5,994 bases of DNA from Alphaproteobacteria bacterium (lineage in GTDB: Bacteria; Pseudomonadota; Alphaproteobacteria; Micropepsales; Micropepsaceae): assembly GCA_947373775.1 (NCBI GenBank), contig CANBZE010000132.1:1-5994 (forward strand), read 5' to 3'. Below the pieces are notes generated by a model. It searched no databases and was not told the origin of the DNA. It worked only from the letters and a program-made list of their open reading frames with translations. The translations under genes and the position numbers were made by a program. This document shows, piece by piece, positions 1-5,353 of the stretch (position 1 is the stretch's first letter; each line of letters starts with the position of its first letter).

Positions 1-492
1 GGCTCTGTTTCGTTGTTTGCGGACTCGATAGATTTTCTGGAAGACGCATCGGTCAATTTTCTCATTCTGCTTGCCCTGGGTTGGAGCGCAATTGCGCGGT
101 CGCGGGTGGGCATGGCGCTGGCAGGCATCCTGTTGGTCCCAGGGTTGGCTACGCTGTGGATGGCTTGGCATAAGTTCAATATGCCAGTAGCCCCCAATCC
201 TGTTTCTCTCAGCCTCACTGGTCTGGGTGCATTAGCCGTCAATCTATTCTGTGCCTTCACACTGGCCCGCTACCGGTCCACCGGCGGAAGTCTTGCGCGA
301 GCCGCGTTCCTATCGGCCAGAAACGACGCCTTTGCCAATCTCGCCATTATTGGGGCCGGCATCGTCACGGCTTTCACACTGTCCGTGTGGCCTGATCTGA
401 TCGTCGGGTTGGGGATAGCAGTCCTAAATGCGGACGCCGCGCGTGAAGTGTATCAGGCAGCACGGGCAGAGCACTCTGAGGCCCGCTCCTAG
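1..492 (+). CDS. CDF-family cation efflux protein, C-terminal part (start outside window)
   Basis: This is a membrane protein predicted to export divalent metal ions (Zn, Co, Ni or similar) by proton antiport. The reading frame is open from base 1 and ends at TAG 490-492, giving 163 visible residues. The TTG at position 13 is not a credible start because the preceding codons already read GSVSL, part of the conserved 'SGSVSLxADxxD' stretch before CDF transmembrane helix 2. The visible part has helix 2 with DFLED, a DxxxD metal-site pattern (residues 11-15). Further hydrophobic segments follow at roughly 17-27, 33-52, 63-84 and 108-127, with a last one around 129-140. In the helix-5 region the motif is SARND, so the usual HxxxD site reads SxxxD; I recall this in a short CDF-like subfamily, but that is memory only. 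The protein ends soon after the last helix and lacks the cytoplasmic C-terminal domain of YiiP/CzcD. It converges on nnrS and is functionally unrelated to the molybdenum cofactor genes. The metal cannot be named. Confidence 0.8.
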   Translation, partial: GSVSLFADSIDFLEDASVNFLILLALGWSAIARSRVGMALAGILLVPGLATLWMAWHKFNMPVAPNPVSLSLTGLGALAVNLFCAFTLARYRSTGGSLARAAFLSARNDAFANLAIIGAGIVTAFTLSVWPDLIVGLGIAVLNADAAREVYQAARAEHSEARS

Positions 493-501
493 GATGTTGT
501 A

Positions 502-530
502 AATGTCCGCTTTTCTCCAAAGCGGTCATT
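502..530. repeat. Inverted repeat 1 (TGTCCGCTTT type)
   Basis: Left arm AATGTCCGCTTT (502-513) and right arm AAAGCGGTCATT (519-530) are complementary at 11 of 12 positions around a 5-base loop. It lies 9 bases after the stop codon of the CDF gene and pairs with a closely similar palindrome at 547-576. It could act as a transcription terminator between the convergent genes, or be a dispersed REP-like palindrome. There is no following T-run typical of an intrinsic terminator, so its role is open. Confidence 0.75.
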
Positions 531-546
531 CATCCCCGATCAGCAC

Positions 547-576
547 AATGTCCGCTTCGCGCCAAAAGCGGACACT
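547..576. repeat. Inverted repeat 2, second copy of the TGTCCGCTT palindrome
   Basis: Left arm AATGTCCGCTT (547-557) and right arm AAGCGGACACT (566-576) are complementary at 10 of 11 positions around an 8-base loop. The left arm matches the first 11 bases of the copy at 502-530 exactly, while loop and flanks differ, so arm sequence is conserved and loop is not. The offset between the two copies is 45 bases. Such paired palindromes in a convergent intergenic space fit REP/BIME-type elements or a bidirectional termination region. Confidence 0.75.
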
Positions 577-631
577 TGCCGATAGCCAGTCGAACACAAG
601 CCCCCTGTGATCAGGCCCACCATGGGGAGGC

Positions 632-647
632 TGACGGTTAGCCGTCA
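632..647 (-). terminator. Small hairpin over the nnrS stop codon, weak terminator candidate
   Basis: On the minus strand TGACGG-CTAA-CCGTCA forms a perfect 6-bp stem with a 4-base loop. The loop contains the TAA stop of nnrS (638-640). No U-tract follows, only a GC-rich stretch, so it is not a standard intrinsic terminator. It could slow the polymerase or protect the 3' end of the message. The inverted repeat itself is certain; the function is a guess. Confidence 0.3.
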
Positions 648-1837
648 ATCTGCCGTTTTTGAGAAAACAGAAGCATGGGACCATAAGCAGCGGCGAAAGT
701 TGCAAATGCCGCGCACCAAAGCCCAGCAGATAGATATATCAGCGTCATCGCCCAATTCGCGCTGAAGGCGGCCGATATCCGAGAAGCCGCGCCCAGCGTG
801 ATCAACACATACATCACACGGGTTGGCGCGTCGGCAAGGAGAGACCGCCCCGTATGGCCGCGTGTTGCCCGGCTCATGACGGCCAGCACCATGGTTCCGA
901 TGGCACCAACGGTCAGTGCGTGGACCGCGGCTGTCGTAGGAACTTTGTTTCCGAGCACTGACAGACCGAGCATGAAGGTCCCGACGGTCGTCCAACCGTA
1001 TCCAATGTGCAAAATAAGCAGCAGTGGTTCTTTGGCGGTGGAGAGCCCGCGCCATCTGTACAAGCGCCAAAGGTTCAATGCCGATCCCAAAAGCAAGAGG
1101 TACCCCACCAGTTGCGAGTCTGGAAAGGCTGCCCAACCGAGAAGAGCGATAATCAGCGTGAAGAGCGCAATCTTATCCGGCTTGCCCACGGGGGCGGGAA
1201 GAACCGTCGCATTCTGCTTCACCAGCCAGTTGCGCGAGAAACTTGGGATTATCCGGCCACCTATAAGAGAGACCAAGGCCACAATGGCACCAAGGCCCAA
1301 TCTCCAGCCCAACCCGTCGGCAACGGCCATGCCGCTGGCTTCCAGATACATCAGCAAGTTCGCAACGCCTAAAAGGGCAACCGGGACGAGTATCACCAGG
1401 TTTCGCCAATTCCTGCCTGCCACTATCTCGCGCGCCGCGACGCCAATCAGTGCGAGGGGAAACGCTAAGTCCGCCGCAATCCCCAGCCAAACAGGCATCA
1501 AAAGCGAAAAGAGACAGGCCAGACGGCCGGCAAGCCACATCGCGACAAGCACCGCCAGCGGCTTGCCGCTCACGGGCAATCGCTTGGTCCAGTTCGGGAT
1601 CGCCGTCAGAAGGAATCCCGCAACGGCGGCCATCACGAAGCCAAATAGCATTTCGTGGATGTGCCAGCTGAGCGGGTCAAACCGGCTTGGAAGAGCCATG
1701 CCCGTGATCAGCATAGTAACCCAAATACTGATGGCGGTGATTGACCAGATCGCTGCGCCCAAAAAGAATGGTCGAAACCCCTGCGAAAAAAAGGCGATTG
1801 GCTGTCTTATCTCAGAATTTTGTGAGTCGTCGCTCAT
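638..1837 (-). CDS. nnrS: NnrS family nitric-oxide-response membrane protein
   Basis: NnrS proteins are polytopic haem- and copper-containing inner-membrane proteins. They are expressed with denitrification genes and help cells withstand nitric oxide; the exact reaction is not settled. The 399-residue length is normal for the family and the protein is complete. Family hallmarks are FFSQGFRPFF (residues 16-25), WHIHEMLFGF (58-67), the NWTKRLP stretch (82-88), GGRIIPSFSRNWL (193-205), LHIGYGW (276-282), AAVHALTVGAIGTM (303-316) and MSRATRGHTG (321-330). Conserved histidines at 59, 61, 277, 306 and 328 are possible haem or copper ligands. About twelve hydrophobic segments fill the rest. ATG 1837 lies 12 bases after the stop of the norB-like remnant, an arrangement typical of a former norB-nnrS operon. 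The Shine-Dalgarno sequence is weak (GAG about 8 bases upstream). I saw no FNR/NNR box nearby, so expression may depend on read-through from upstream. Confidence 0.93.
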   Translation of the reverse strand: MSDDSQNSEIRQPIAFFSQGFRPFFLGAAIWSITAISIWVTMLITGMALPSRFDPLSWHIHEMLFGFVMAAVAGFLLTAIPNWTKRLPVSGKPLAVLVAMWLAGRLACLFSLLMPVWLGIAADLAFPLALIGVAAREIVAGRNWRNLVILVPVALLGVANLLMYLEASGMAVADGLGWRLGLGAIVALVSLIGGRIIPSFSRNWLVKQNATVLPAPVGKPDKIALFTLIIALLGWAAFPDSQLVGYLLLLGSALNLWRLYRWRGLSTAKEPLLLILHIGYGWTTVGTFMLGLSVLGNKVPTTAAVHALTVGAIGTMVLAVMSRATRGHTGRSLLADAPTRVMYVLITLGAASRISAAFSANWAMTLIYLSAGLWCAAFATFAAAYGPMLLFSQKRQIDG

Positions 1838-1849
1838 GAAAATACTCGA

Positions 1850-2026
1850 TCAATCACGATGCAGTGAACCTGGTGGCGCAGGACGTATTCTCCACAGCGA
1901 GATGTATCCTGATAATACTGCAAAAGCGAGCGGTATCGCGCCAGCAAATATAAACACCTGATCGCCGGGCATCCGCATCCATTTCAACGTTCGCGCAAGC
2001 GGTGTGGCTGTGTAAGCGAGGCTGCG
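1850..2026 (-). pseudogene. C-terminal remnant resembling quinol-type nitric oxide reductase (NorB/NorZ)
   Basis: The minus-strand frame from about 2026 to the TGA at 1850-1852 encodes roughly 58 residues: RSLAYTATPLARTLKWMRMP, then GDQVF, then a hydrophobic helix and a short basic tail. The pattern 'PLxxTLxWMRxPGDxxF + final transmembrane helix' matches, from memory, the extreme C-terminus of the large single-subunit quinol nitric oxide reductase, which reduces NO to N2O. The rest of that roughly 750-residue enzyme, including all haem and Fe-B ligands, is absent, so the fragment cannot be active. Its stop codon is 12 bases before nnrS, a natural neighbour of nor genes, which supports the assignment. 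The same frame is open back to an ATG at 2110, but residues before RSLAY look unrelated. A small independent membrane peptide is the main alternative. Confidence 0.55.
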
Positions 2027-2141
2027 CGTCCTGCACGGTTTGATAACGCGCCCTGAGATCAATAACCGCGCAGCCCTGACCGATGATGGCCGACAGCGGC
2101 ATTCCCGCATGCGCCACAGTTGAACAACTCAGGCCCAAAGC
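2027..2141 (-). other. Unassigned junction between moeA and norB remnants
   Basis: These 115 bases separate the last recognisable moeA codons from the first norB-like codons. In the moeA frame they read on without a stop (GMPLSAIIGQGCAVIDLRAR is part of it), but I cannot place this peptide in MoeA or in NorB with confidence. In the norB-like frame the same bases give a cysteine- and arginine-rich sequence with no recognisable domain. There is no insertion-sequence terminal repeat or obvious direct repeat that would explain how the two ends were joined. It is either residual sequence of one of the two genes after frameshifts, or a scrap of a third gene. Confidence 0.4.
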
Positions 2142-2510
2142 CCTGCCCCGTTTGACGGCGGGTACGGTCACGGCGTCACCGTCGCGGCTGACGTCTTTCT
2201 AGATGACAACGGTATCGGCGCCATCGGGCATCGCCGCGCCTGTGGAGATACGGATGGCGGCGCCAGACTCGCAGCACCCTTCATATCCGCGCCAGGCGGA
2301 CGATTCGCCACGGATGCGCAGTATACCTGATGTGTCGACCCTGCGCAGGGCATAGCCATTCATCGCTGAAACCGCGAAGGGCAGCTGGTCATGACTGTCA
2401 ATGACCTCATCCGACAACATCCGGTTCAGCGCAGCGCTCAAAGGCACGCGCTCCGCCACCAGCGGACTCACGGCAGCAAGCATCGCTACGCGCGCTTCAG
2501 TAACACCCAT
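2142..2510 (-). pseudogene. moeA: Broken moeA, molybdopterin molybdenumtransferase N-terminal fragment
   Basis: MoeA inserts molybdate into adenylylated molybdopterin. From ATG 2510 the frame encodes a MoeA N-terminus of 103 residues with SPLVAERVPLSAALNRML (15-32), PFAVSAMNGYALR (44-56), RISTGAAMPDGADTVVI (87-103) and then TAG at 2199-2201. After the stop the same frame continues as KDVSRDGDAVTVPAVKRGR, the expected next MoeA segment, so the TAG stands where families usually have Gln (QEDVSRDG); CAG to TAG is the simplest explanation. MoeA similarity ends at about 2142, leaving some 120 of about 400 codons. The invariant Asp of SAMDGYA is Asn (AAT) at residue 51. Premature stop, substituted active-site residue and missing C-terminal two thirds make this a pseudogene. 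It follows moaC after 57 bases, the loosest joint in the cluster, and has no clear ribosome site. Confidence 0.85.
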
Positions 2511-2567
2511 CAGGCGCGTTTTTTTCCGGATGTATTATCACTGGGTGAAACGGTATTCCTTCGCCCT

Positions 2568-3047
2568 CTAGCGCACGCGATAATCGCCCGACGCGCCGCC
2601 GCTTTTTTCCAGCAGAGTTATACTGTCGATCACCATGGCGCGATCAGACGCCTTGAGCATGTCGTAGATGGTGAGACAGGCGATGGCGACCGCCATCAAT
2701 GCTTCCATCTCCACGCCAGTCTGTCCCGTGGTTTTCGCGCGCGCCGTCACCACCAATGCGCCGGCGGCTTCATCGGCGTTGATCTCCACCGTCACACTGC
2801 TGAGCACGATCTGGTGGCAGAGCGGGATCAATTCCGCGGTGCGCTTGGCCGCCATGATTCCGGCGAATTCGGCTGCGGCACGCACGCTGCCCTTTTTGGA
2901 ATCCCCTGCCAGCGCCTTTCTCAGTGTTTCCGCCGACATCCGGACGCGCCCTTCGGCCAGCGCTTCTCGCATGGTCACCGGCTTGCCGCCGACATCGACC
3001 ATCCGCGCCTGGCCGCTCTGATCCAGATGGGTGAGTTCGCCCGCCAT
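2568..3047 (-). CDS. moaC: Cyclic pyranopterin monophosphate synthase MoaC
   Basis: MoaC converts the 3',8-cyclo-GTP made by MoaA into cyclic pyranopterin monophosphate, the first stable molybdenum cofactor intermediate, in the cytosol. The 159 residues match the usual 158-161. Motifs are MVDVGGKPVT (16-25), KKGSV (51-55), AAKRTAELIPLCHQI (66-80), TGVEMEALMAV (110-120) and LTIYDMLKASDRAM (125-138). Lys51, His78, Asp129 and Lys132 correspond to E. coli Lys51, His77, Asp128 and Lys131. One oddity is CHQ where most homologues have CHP. The frame is open further upstream to 3203, but that stretch overlaps moaB and is not MoaC-like. ATG 3047 overlaps the moaB stop by one base (TGATG) and has GGAAG just upstream, so translational coupling is likely. 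Confidence 0.96.
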   Translation of the reverse strand: MAGELTHLDQSGQARMVDVGGKPVTMREALAEGRVRMSAETLRKALAGDSKKGSVRAAAEFAGIMAAKRTAELIPLCHQIVLSSVTVEINADEAAGALVVTARAKTTGQTGVEMEALMAVAIACLTIYDMLKASDRAMVIDSITLLEKSGGASGDYRVR

Positions 3048-3604
3048 CAGACTTCCGTGAAGCGGGCGATCAACTCCGCCAGGTTGCAGGGGCGATGACG
3101 GCTGTCGAGCTGCCAGCGGATGACGCGGTCCCAGCCGTCCTTGCAGGCGCCATTCGAACCCGGCAGGGCAAAGATCAAGGTACCCCCGGCAAGCCCGGCA
3201 CAAGCGCGGCTCTGCATGGTGGAAAGACCCACCGTCTGGAAACTGGTCATGTGCCAGACTGTCTCGAAGCCCTCGATGGCTTTGTCGAATAGCGGCCGGA
3301 TGGCTTCGGGCGTCACGTCGCGACCCGTCAGGCCGGTGCCGCCGGTGGAGATGACGACTTCGACATCAAGATCAGCGATCCAGCTTTTGAGTTGCGCCTG
3401 TATCTCCGCGATATCGTCCTTCACCATGGCGCGGGCCGCCAGCACATGGCCGTCGCGAACGACACGATCCGCCAGCAGCCTGCCGGAGGTATCGCTTTCC
3501 TCGTTACGTGTGTCCGAGACAGTCAGGATCGCGATGCGCAGCGCGCGAAACGCGATTGTCATATCCATCTTTCCGCCGCCCGGCGGTTGCAGAGCGTCGT
3601 TCAC
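3047..3604 (-). CDS. moaB: Molybdopterin adenylyltransferase-type MoaB
   Basis: MoaB belongs to the MogA/MoaB/Cnx1G fold family that binds molybdopterin and, in active members, adenylylates it before metal insertion. The E. coli MoaB is inactive in this reaction, while many single-copy MoaBs are thought to do it. Motifs are IAILTVSDTR (24-33), VVISTGGTGLTGRDVTPEAI (83-102), STMQSRACAG (128-137), LPGSNGAC (147-154) and LDSRHRPCN (166-174). The called start is GTG 3604, which overlaps the moaE stop as GTGA and has AAGGA 6 bases upstream, giving 185 residues. ATG 3568 or 3562 would give 173 or 171, closer to the E. coli 170, and remains possible; a GGAAAG precedes ATG 3562. It ends in a one-base overlap with moaC. 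No mogA is seen, so this is the likely adenylyltransferase here. Confidence 0.94.
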   Translation of the reverse strand: MNDALQPPGGGKMDMTIAFRALRIAILTVSDTRNEESDTSGRLLADRVVRDGHVLAARAMVKDDIAEIQAQLKSWIADLDVEVVISTGGTGLTGRDVTPEAIRPLFDKAIEGFETVWHMTSFQTVGLSTMQSRACAGLAGGTLIFALPGSNGACKDGWDRVIRWQLDSRHRPCNLAELIARFTEV

Positions 3605-4062
3605 GCCAATCCTTTTTCTGCTTGCGCTCTTCGCGCATGATCTTCTGTGCGCGGTTCAATCCAGCGCGCGCCCTGCGGGCCGGTTTCCTTTTTCCACAAA
3701 GGCGCGTCAGTCTTGAGAAAGTCCATCAGTACCCTGACCGCCTCAAAGGCATTGGCGCGATGGGTCGCCAGCGCCGCCACCAGCACAATGGCCTCGCCCG
3801 GCAAGATAGCACCCACCCGGTGCACCACCAGAAGATCGGGACAGTCGAAACGCCGGCTGACATCGGCGGCCATGCGGGCAATCTCTTTTTCCGTAAAGCC
3901 GGGATACTGATCTATGCGCAATTCCCGCACATCCGAGCCGTCCGTCGCCCCGCGGCAAAGGCCGACAAAACTCACCAGCGCACCCGCGTCATCGCGGCCC
4001 GCGGCGAAGGCCGCTGTTTCGACCTGAGGGTCGAACGCCTCCTGCACGATACGGATCCGCAT
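3601..4062 (-). CDS. moaE: Molybdopterin synthase catalytic subunit MoaE
   Basis: MoaE is the large subunit of molybdopterin synthase. With thiocarboxylated MoaD it adds the two dithiolene sulfurs to cyclic pyranopterin monophosphate. The 153 residues are the normal length. Visible motifs are GALVSFVGLCRG (27-38), VVHRVGAILPGE (79-90), ALATHRANAFEA (97-108) and MDFLKTDAPLWKKE (113-126). Lys117 and Lys124 correspond to the catalytic E. coli Lys119 and Lys126. The tail after GARWIE (131-136) is short, basic and poorly conserved, as usual. ATG 4062 starts one base after the moaD stop (TGAGATG), and the stop overlaps the moaB GTG by four bases. Adjacency to moaD keeps the two subunits in step. 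Confidence 0.96.
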   Translation of the reverse strand: MRIRIVQEAFDPQVETAAFAAGRDDAGALVSFVGLCRGATDGSDVRELRIDQYPGFTEKEIARMAADVSRRFDCPDLLVVHRVGAILPGEAIVLVAALATHRANAFEAVRVLMDFLKTDAPLWKKETGPQGARWIEPRTEDHARRAQAEKGLA

Positions 4063-4063
4063 C

Positions 4064-4318
4064 TCAGCCCCCGCTCATCGGCGGCAGGAAGGCGATCTCG
4101 TCGCCATCGGCAACGGGAAGGGACAGATCATGCGCCACGCACTGATTGAGGATCAGCCGCGTGGTGTTTGCCGCCATCGCCTGCCCCAACAGCGGCTGCT
4201 GGCGCGTCAGCCAGTGCTTCAAGTCAGACAGGGTTCGCACGTCACCCGGAAGCGCGACCTTCGAGAGATGGGCGGGTGCCAGATCGCCGAACTTCCCCAG
4301 AAAAACCAGTTTGAGCAT
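4064..4318 (-). CDS. moaD: Molybdopterin synthase sulfur carrier subunit MoaD
   Basis: MoaD is a small ubiquitin-fold protein whose C-terminal glycine is adenylylated and converted to a thiocarboxylate, the sulfur donor inside MoaE. The 84 residues begin with a beta-strand pattern (LKLVFLGKFGD) and end with DGDEIAFLPPMSGG, the canonical MoaD tail with the required terminal Gly-Gly. The activating enzyme MoeB is not encoded in this window and must come from elsewhere. ATG 4318 directly abuts the moaA stop (TGAATG, no gap). Its strong ribosome site lies within the last moaA codons. The assignment is firm because of size, tail and position between moaA and moaE. Confidence 0.95.
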   Translation of the reverse strand: MLKLVFLGKFGDLAPAHLSKVALPGDVRTLSDLKHWLTRQQPLLGQAMAANTTRLILNQCVAHDLSLPVADGDEIAFLPPMSGG

Positions 4319-5353
4319 TCAGCCTCCCGTCATGGACATGTGGCGGCCGATTGCCGGCGCGGCGCCGCGTATCGGCAGCAGAAAATCATGTGCCTTGGGC
4401 TTGGCGGCCACTGCCTTATCAATCGCGGCGTGCAACAGTTGATCATCGGATGTTACGCGCAAGGGCGCGCGCAGATCGACCGCACCTTCCTGCCCCAGGC
4501 ACATGTAAAGCGTTCCAGTACAGGTCACGCGCATGCGCCGGCAGCTTTCGCAGAAATTGTGCGTGAGTGGCGTAATGAACCCCAGCCTGCCCCCGGTCTC
4601 GGCCACGCGCACATAGCGCGCTGGCCCGCCCGTACGCTCTGGCAGATCGGTCAGCGTCCAGTAGGATTCCATATCGCGCCGCACTTCGGCTAGCGACAGG
4701 AACTGTTCGGTGCGGTCCTCGTCAACCTCGCCCAGCGGCATGGCTTCGATCAGGGTGATGTCCATGTCACCCGCATGCGCCCACTGGACCAGGTGCGGCA
4801 GATCGGTCGCATTGTCGCGCCTCAACGCGACGGTGTTTATCTTGACCTGCAGGCCCACATCCTGTGCTGCGGCAATGCCGTCCAATACCTGGGGTAGTCT
4901 GTCGCCGCGCGCGATTCGCGCGAAGTTCGCGCGGTCCAGGCTGTCGAGCGAGACATTGATCCGCCGCATACCAGCCGCGACAAGGCCCGAGGCAAATTCG
5001 CGCAGCCGTACGCCGTTGGTGGTCAGGGTCAGTTCTTGAAGCGCGCCGCTGTCTAGGTGACGCGAGAGACTGTTCACCAGTTTCATGATGCCACGGCGCA
5101 TCAGCGGCTCGCCGCCGGTCAGGCGCAAATGCGTCACGCCCCTTTCGATGAAGGCGGCGCAGAGACGGTCCATCTCCTCAAGACTGAGGAGGTCGACCTT
5201 GGGCAAGAAGCGCATGTCCTCGCTCATGCAATAGGTGCAGCGAAGGTTGCAGCGATCCGTCACCGAGACGCGCAGGTAATCCACCACTCGGCCAAACGGG
5301 TCCACCATCGGCTTGCTGCGGAAATTGCCGGGCGCGACAGGCTTCATGAGCAT
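4319..5353 (-). CDS. moaA: GTP 3',8-cyclase MoaA (radical SAM)
   Basis: MoaA uses S-adenosylmethionine and a [4Fe-4S] cluster to cyclise GTP to 3',8-cyclo-7,8-dihydro-GTP, the first step of molybdenum cofactor synthesis. The 344-residue protein has the radical-SAM motif CNLRCTYC (Cys35, 39, 42), the GGEP motif (80-83) and LTLTTNG (about 108-114). The C-terminal GTP-binding cluster motif CxxC-x13-C lies at about residues 268, 271 and 285, preceded by FITPLTHNF. It ends in MTGG; the C-terminal Gly-Gly of MoaA is known to be needed for catalysis. Two starts are possible: ATG 5353 overlaps mobA by 10 bases, while ATG 5347 (Met3) gives the classic ATGA four-base overlap. Neither has a strong ribosome site, so coupling to mobA translation is likely. 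Oxygen-sensitive clusters fit use in anaerobic respiration. Confidence 0.97.
   Translation of the reverse strand: MLMKPVAPGNFRSKPMVDPFGRVVDYLRVSVTDRCNLRCTYCMSEDMRFLPKVDLLSLEEMDRLCAAFIERGVTHLRLTGGEPLMRRGIMKLVNSLSRHLDSGALQELTLTTNGVRLREFASGLVAAGMRRINVSLDSLDRANFARIARGDRLPQVLDGIAAAQDVGLQVKINTVALRRDNATDLPHLVQWAHAGDMDITLIEAMPLGEVDEDRTEQFLSLAEVRRDMESYWTLTDLPERTGGPARYVRVAETGGRLGFITPLTHNFCESCRRMRVTCTGTLYMCLGQEGAVDLRAPLRVTSDDQLLHAAIDKAVAAKPKAHDFLLPIRGAAPAIGRHMSMTGG
4323..4327 (-). promoter_or_regulatory. Ribosome binding site of moaD inside moaA
   Basis: On the minus strand GGAGG stands 4 bases before the moaD ATG. It is formed by the last two sense codons of moaA (GGA GGC, Gly-Gly). This exact Shine-Dalgarno core fixes the moaD start. 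The spacing is a little short, which is compatible with a ribosome re-initiating after the adjoining moaA stop. Confidence 0.75.

Noticed and set aside
645..1136. 163-codon minus-strand frame inside nnrS
   Set aside because: It is an out-of-frame overlap within the conserved nnrS sequence with no family motif.
798..1961. 387-codon open frame on the plus strand opposite nnrS
   Set aside because: It lies antisense to a clearly conserved nnrS. Its product is rich in Pro, Arg and Ser with no recognisable motif, as expected of a GC-rich shadow frame.
2040..2062. Possible FNR/NNR box with half-sites TTGAT and ATCAA
   Set aside because: The half-sites are separated by 13 bases instead of the required 4, and they lie inside the decayed junction.
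1854..2171. Stand-alone 105-residue minus-strand gene
   Set aside because: Its first codons are the in-frame continuation of broken moeA after the amber stop, and its end is out of frame with the norB-like tail. It is a product of the junction, not a gene.
2511..2567. Terminator between moaC and moeA suggested by an A/T-run
   Set aside because: On the transcribed strand the run is A-rich, not U-rich, and no GC stem precedes it.
2391..3098. 235-codon plus-strand open frame opposite moeA and moaC
   Set aside because: It is very rich in His and Arg, has no domain pattern, and is antisense to well-conserved MoaC.
3508..4149. 213-codon plus-strand open frame opposite moaB, moaE and moaD
   Set aside because: It spans three conserved minus-strand genes and their junctions, and its composition is that of a shadow frame.
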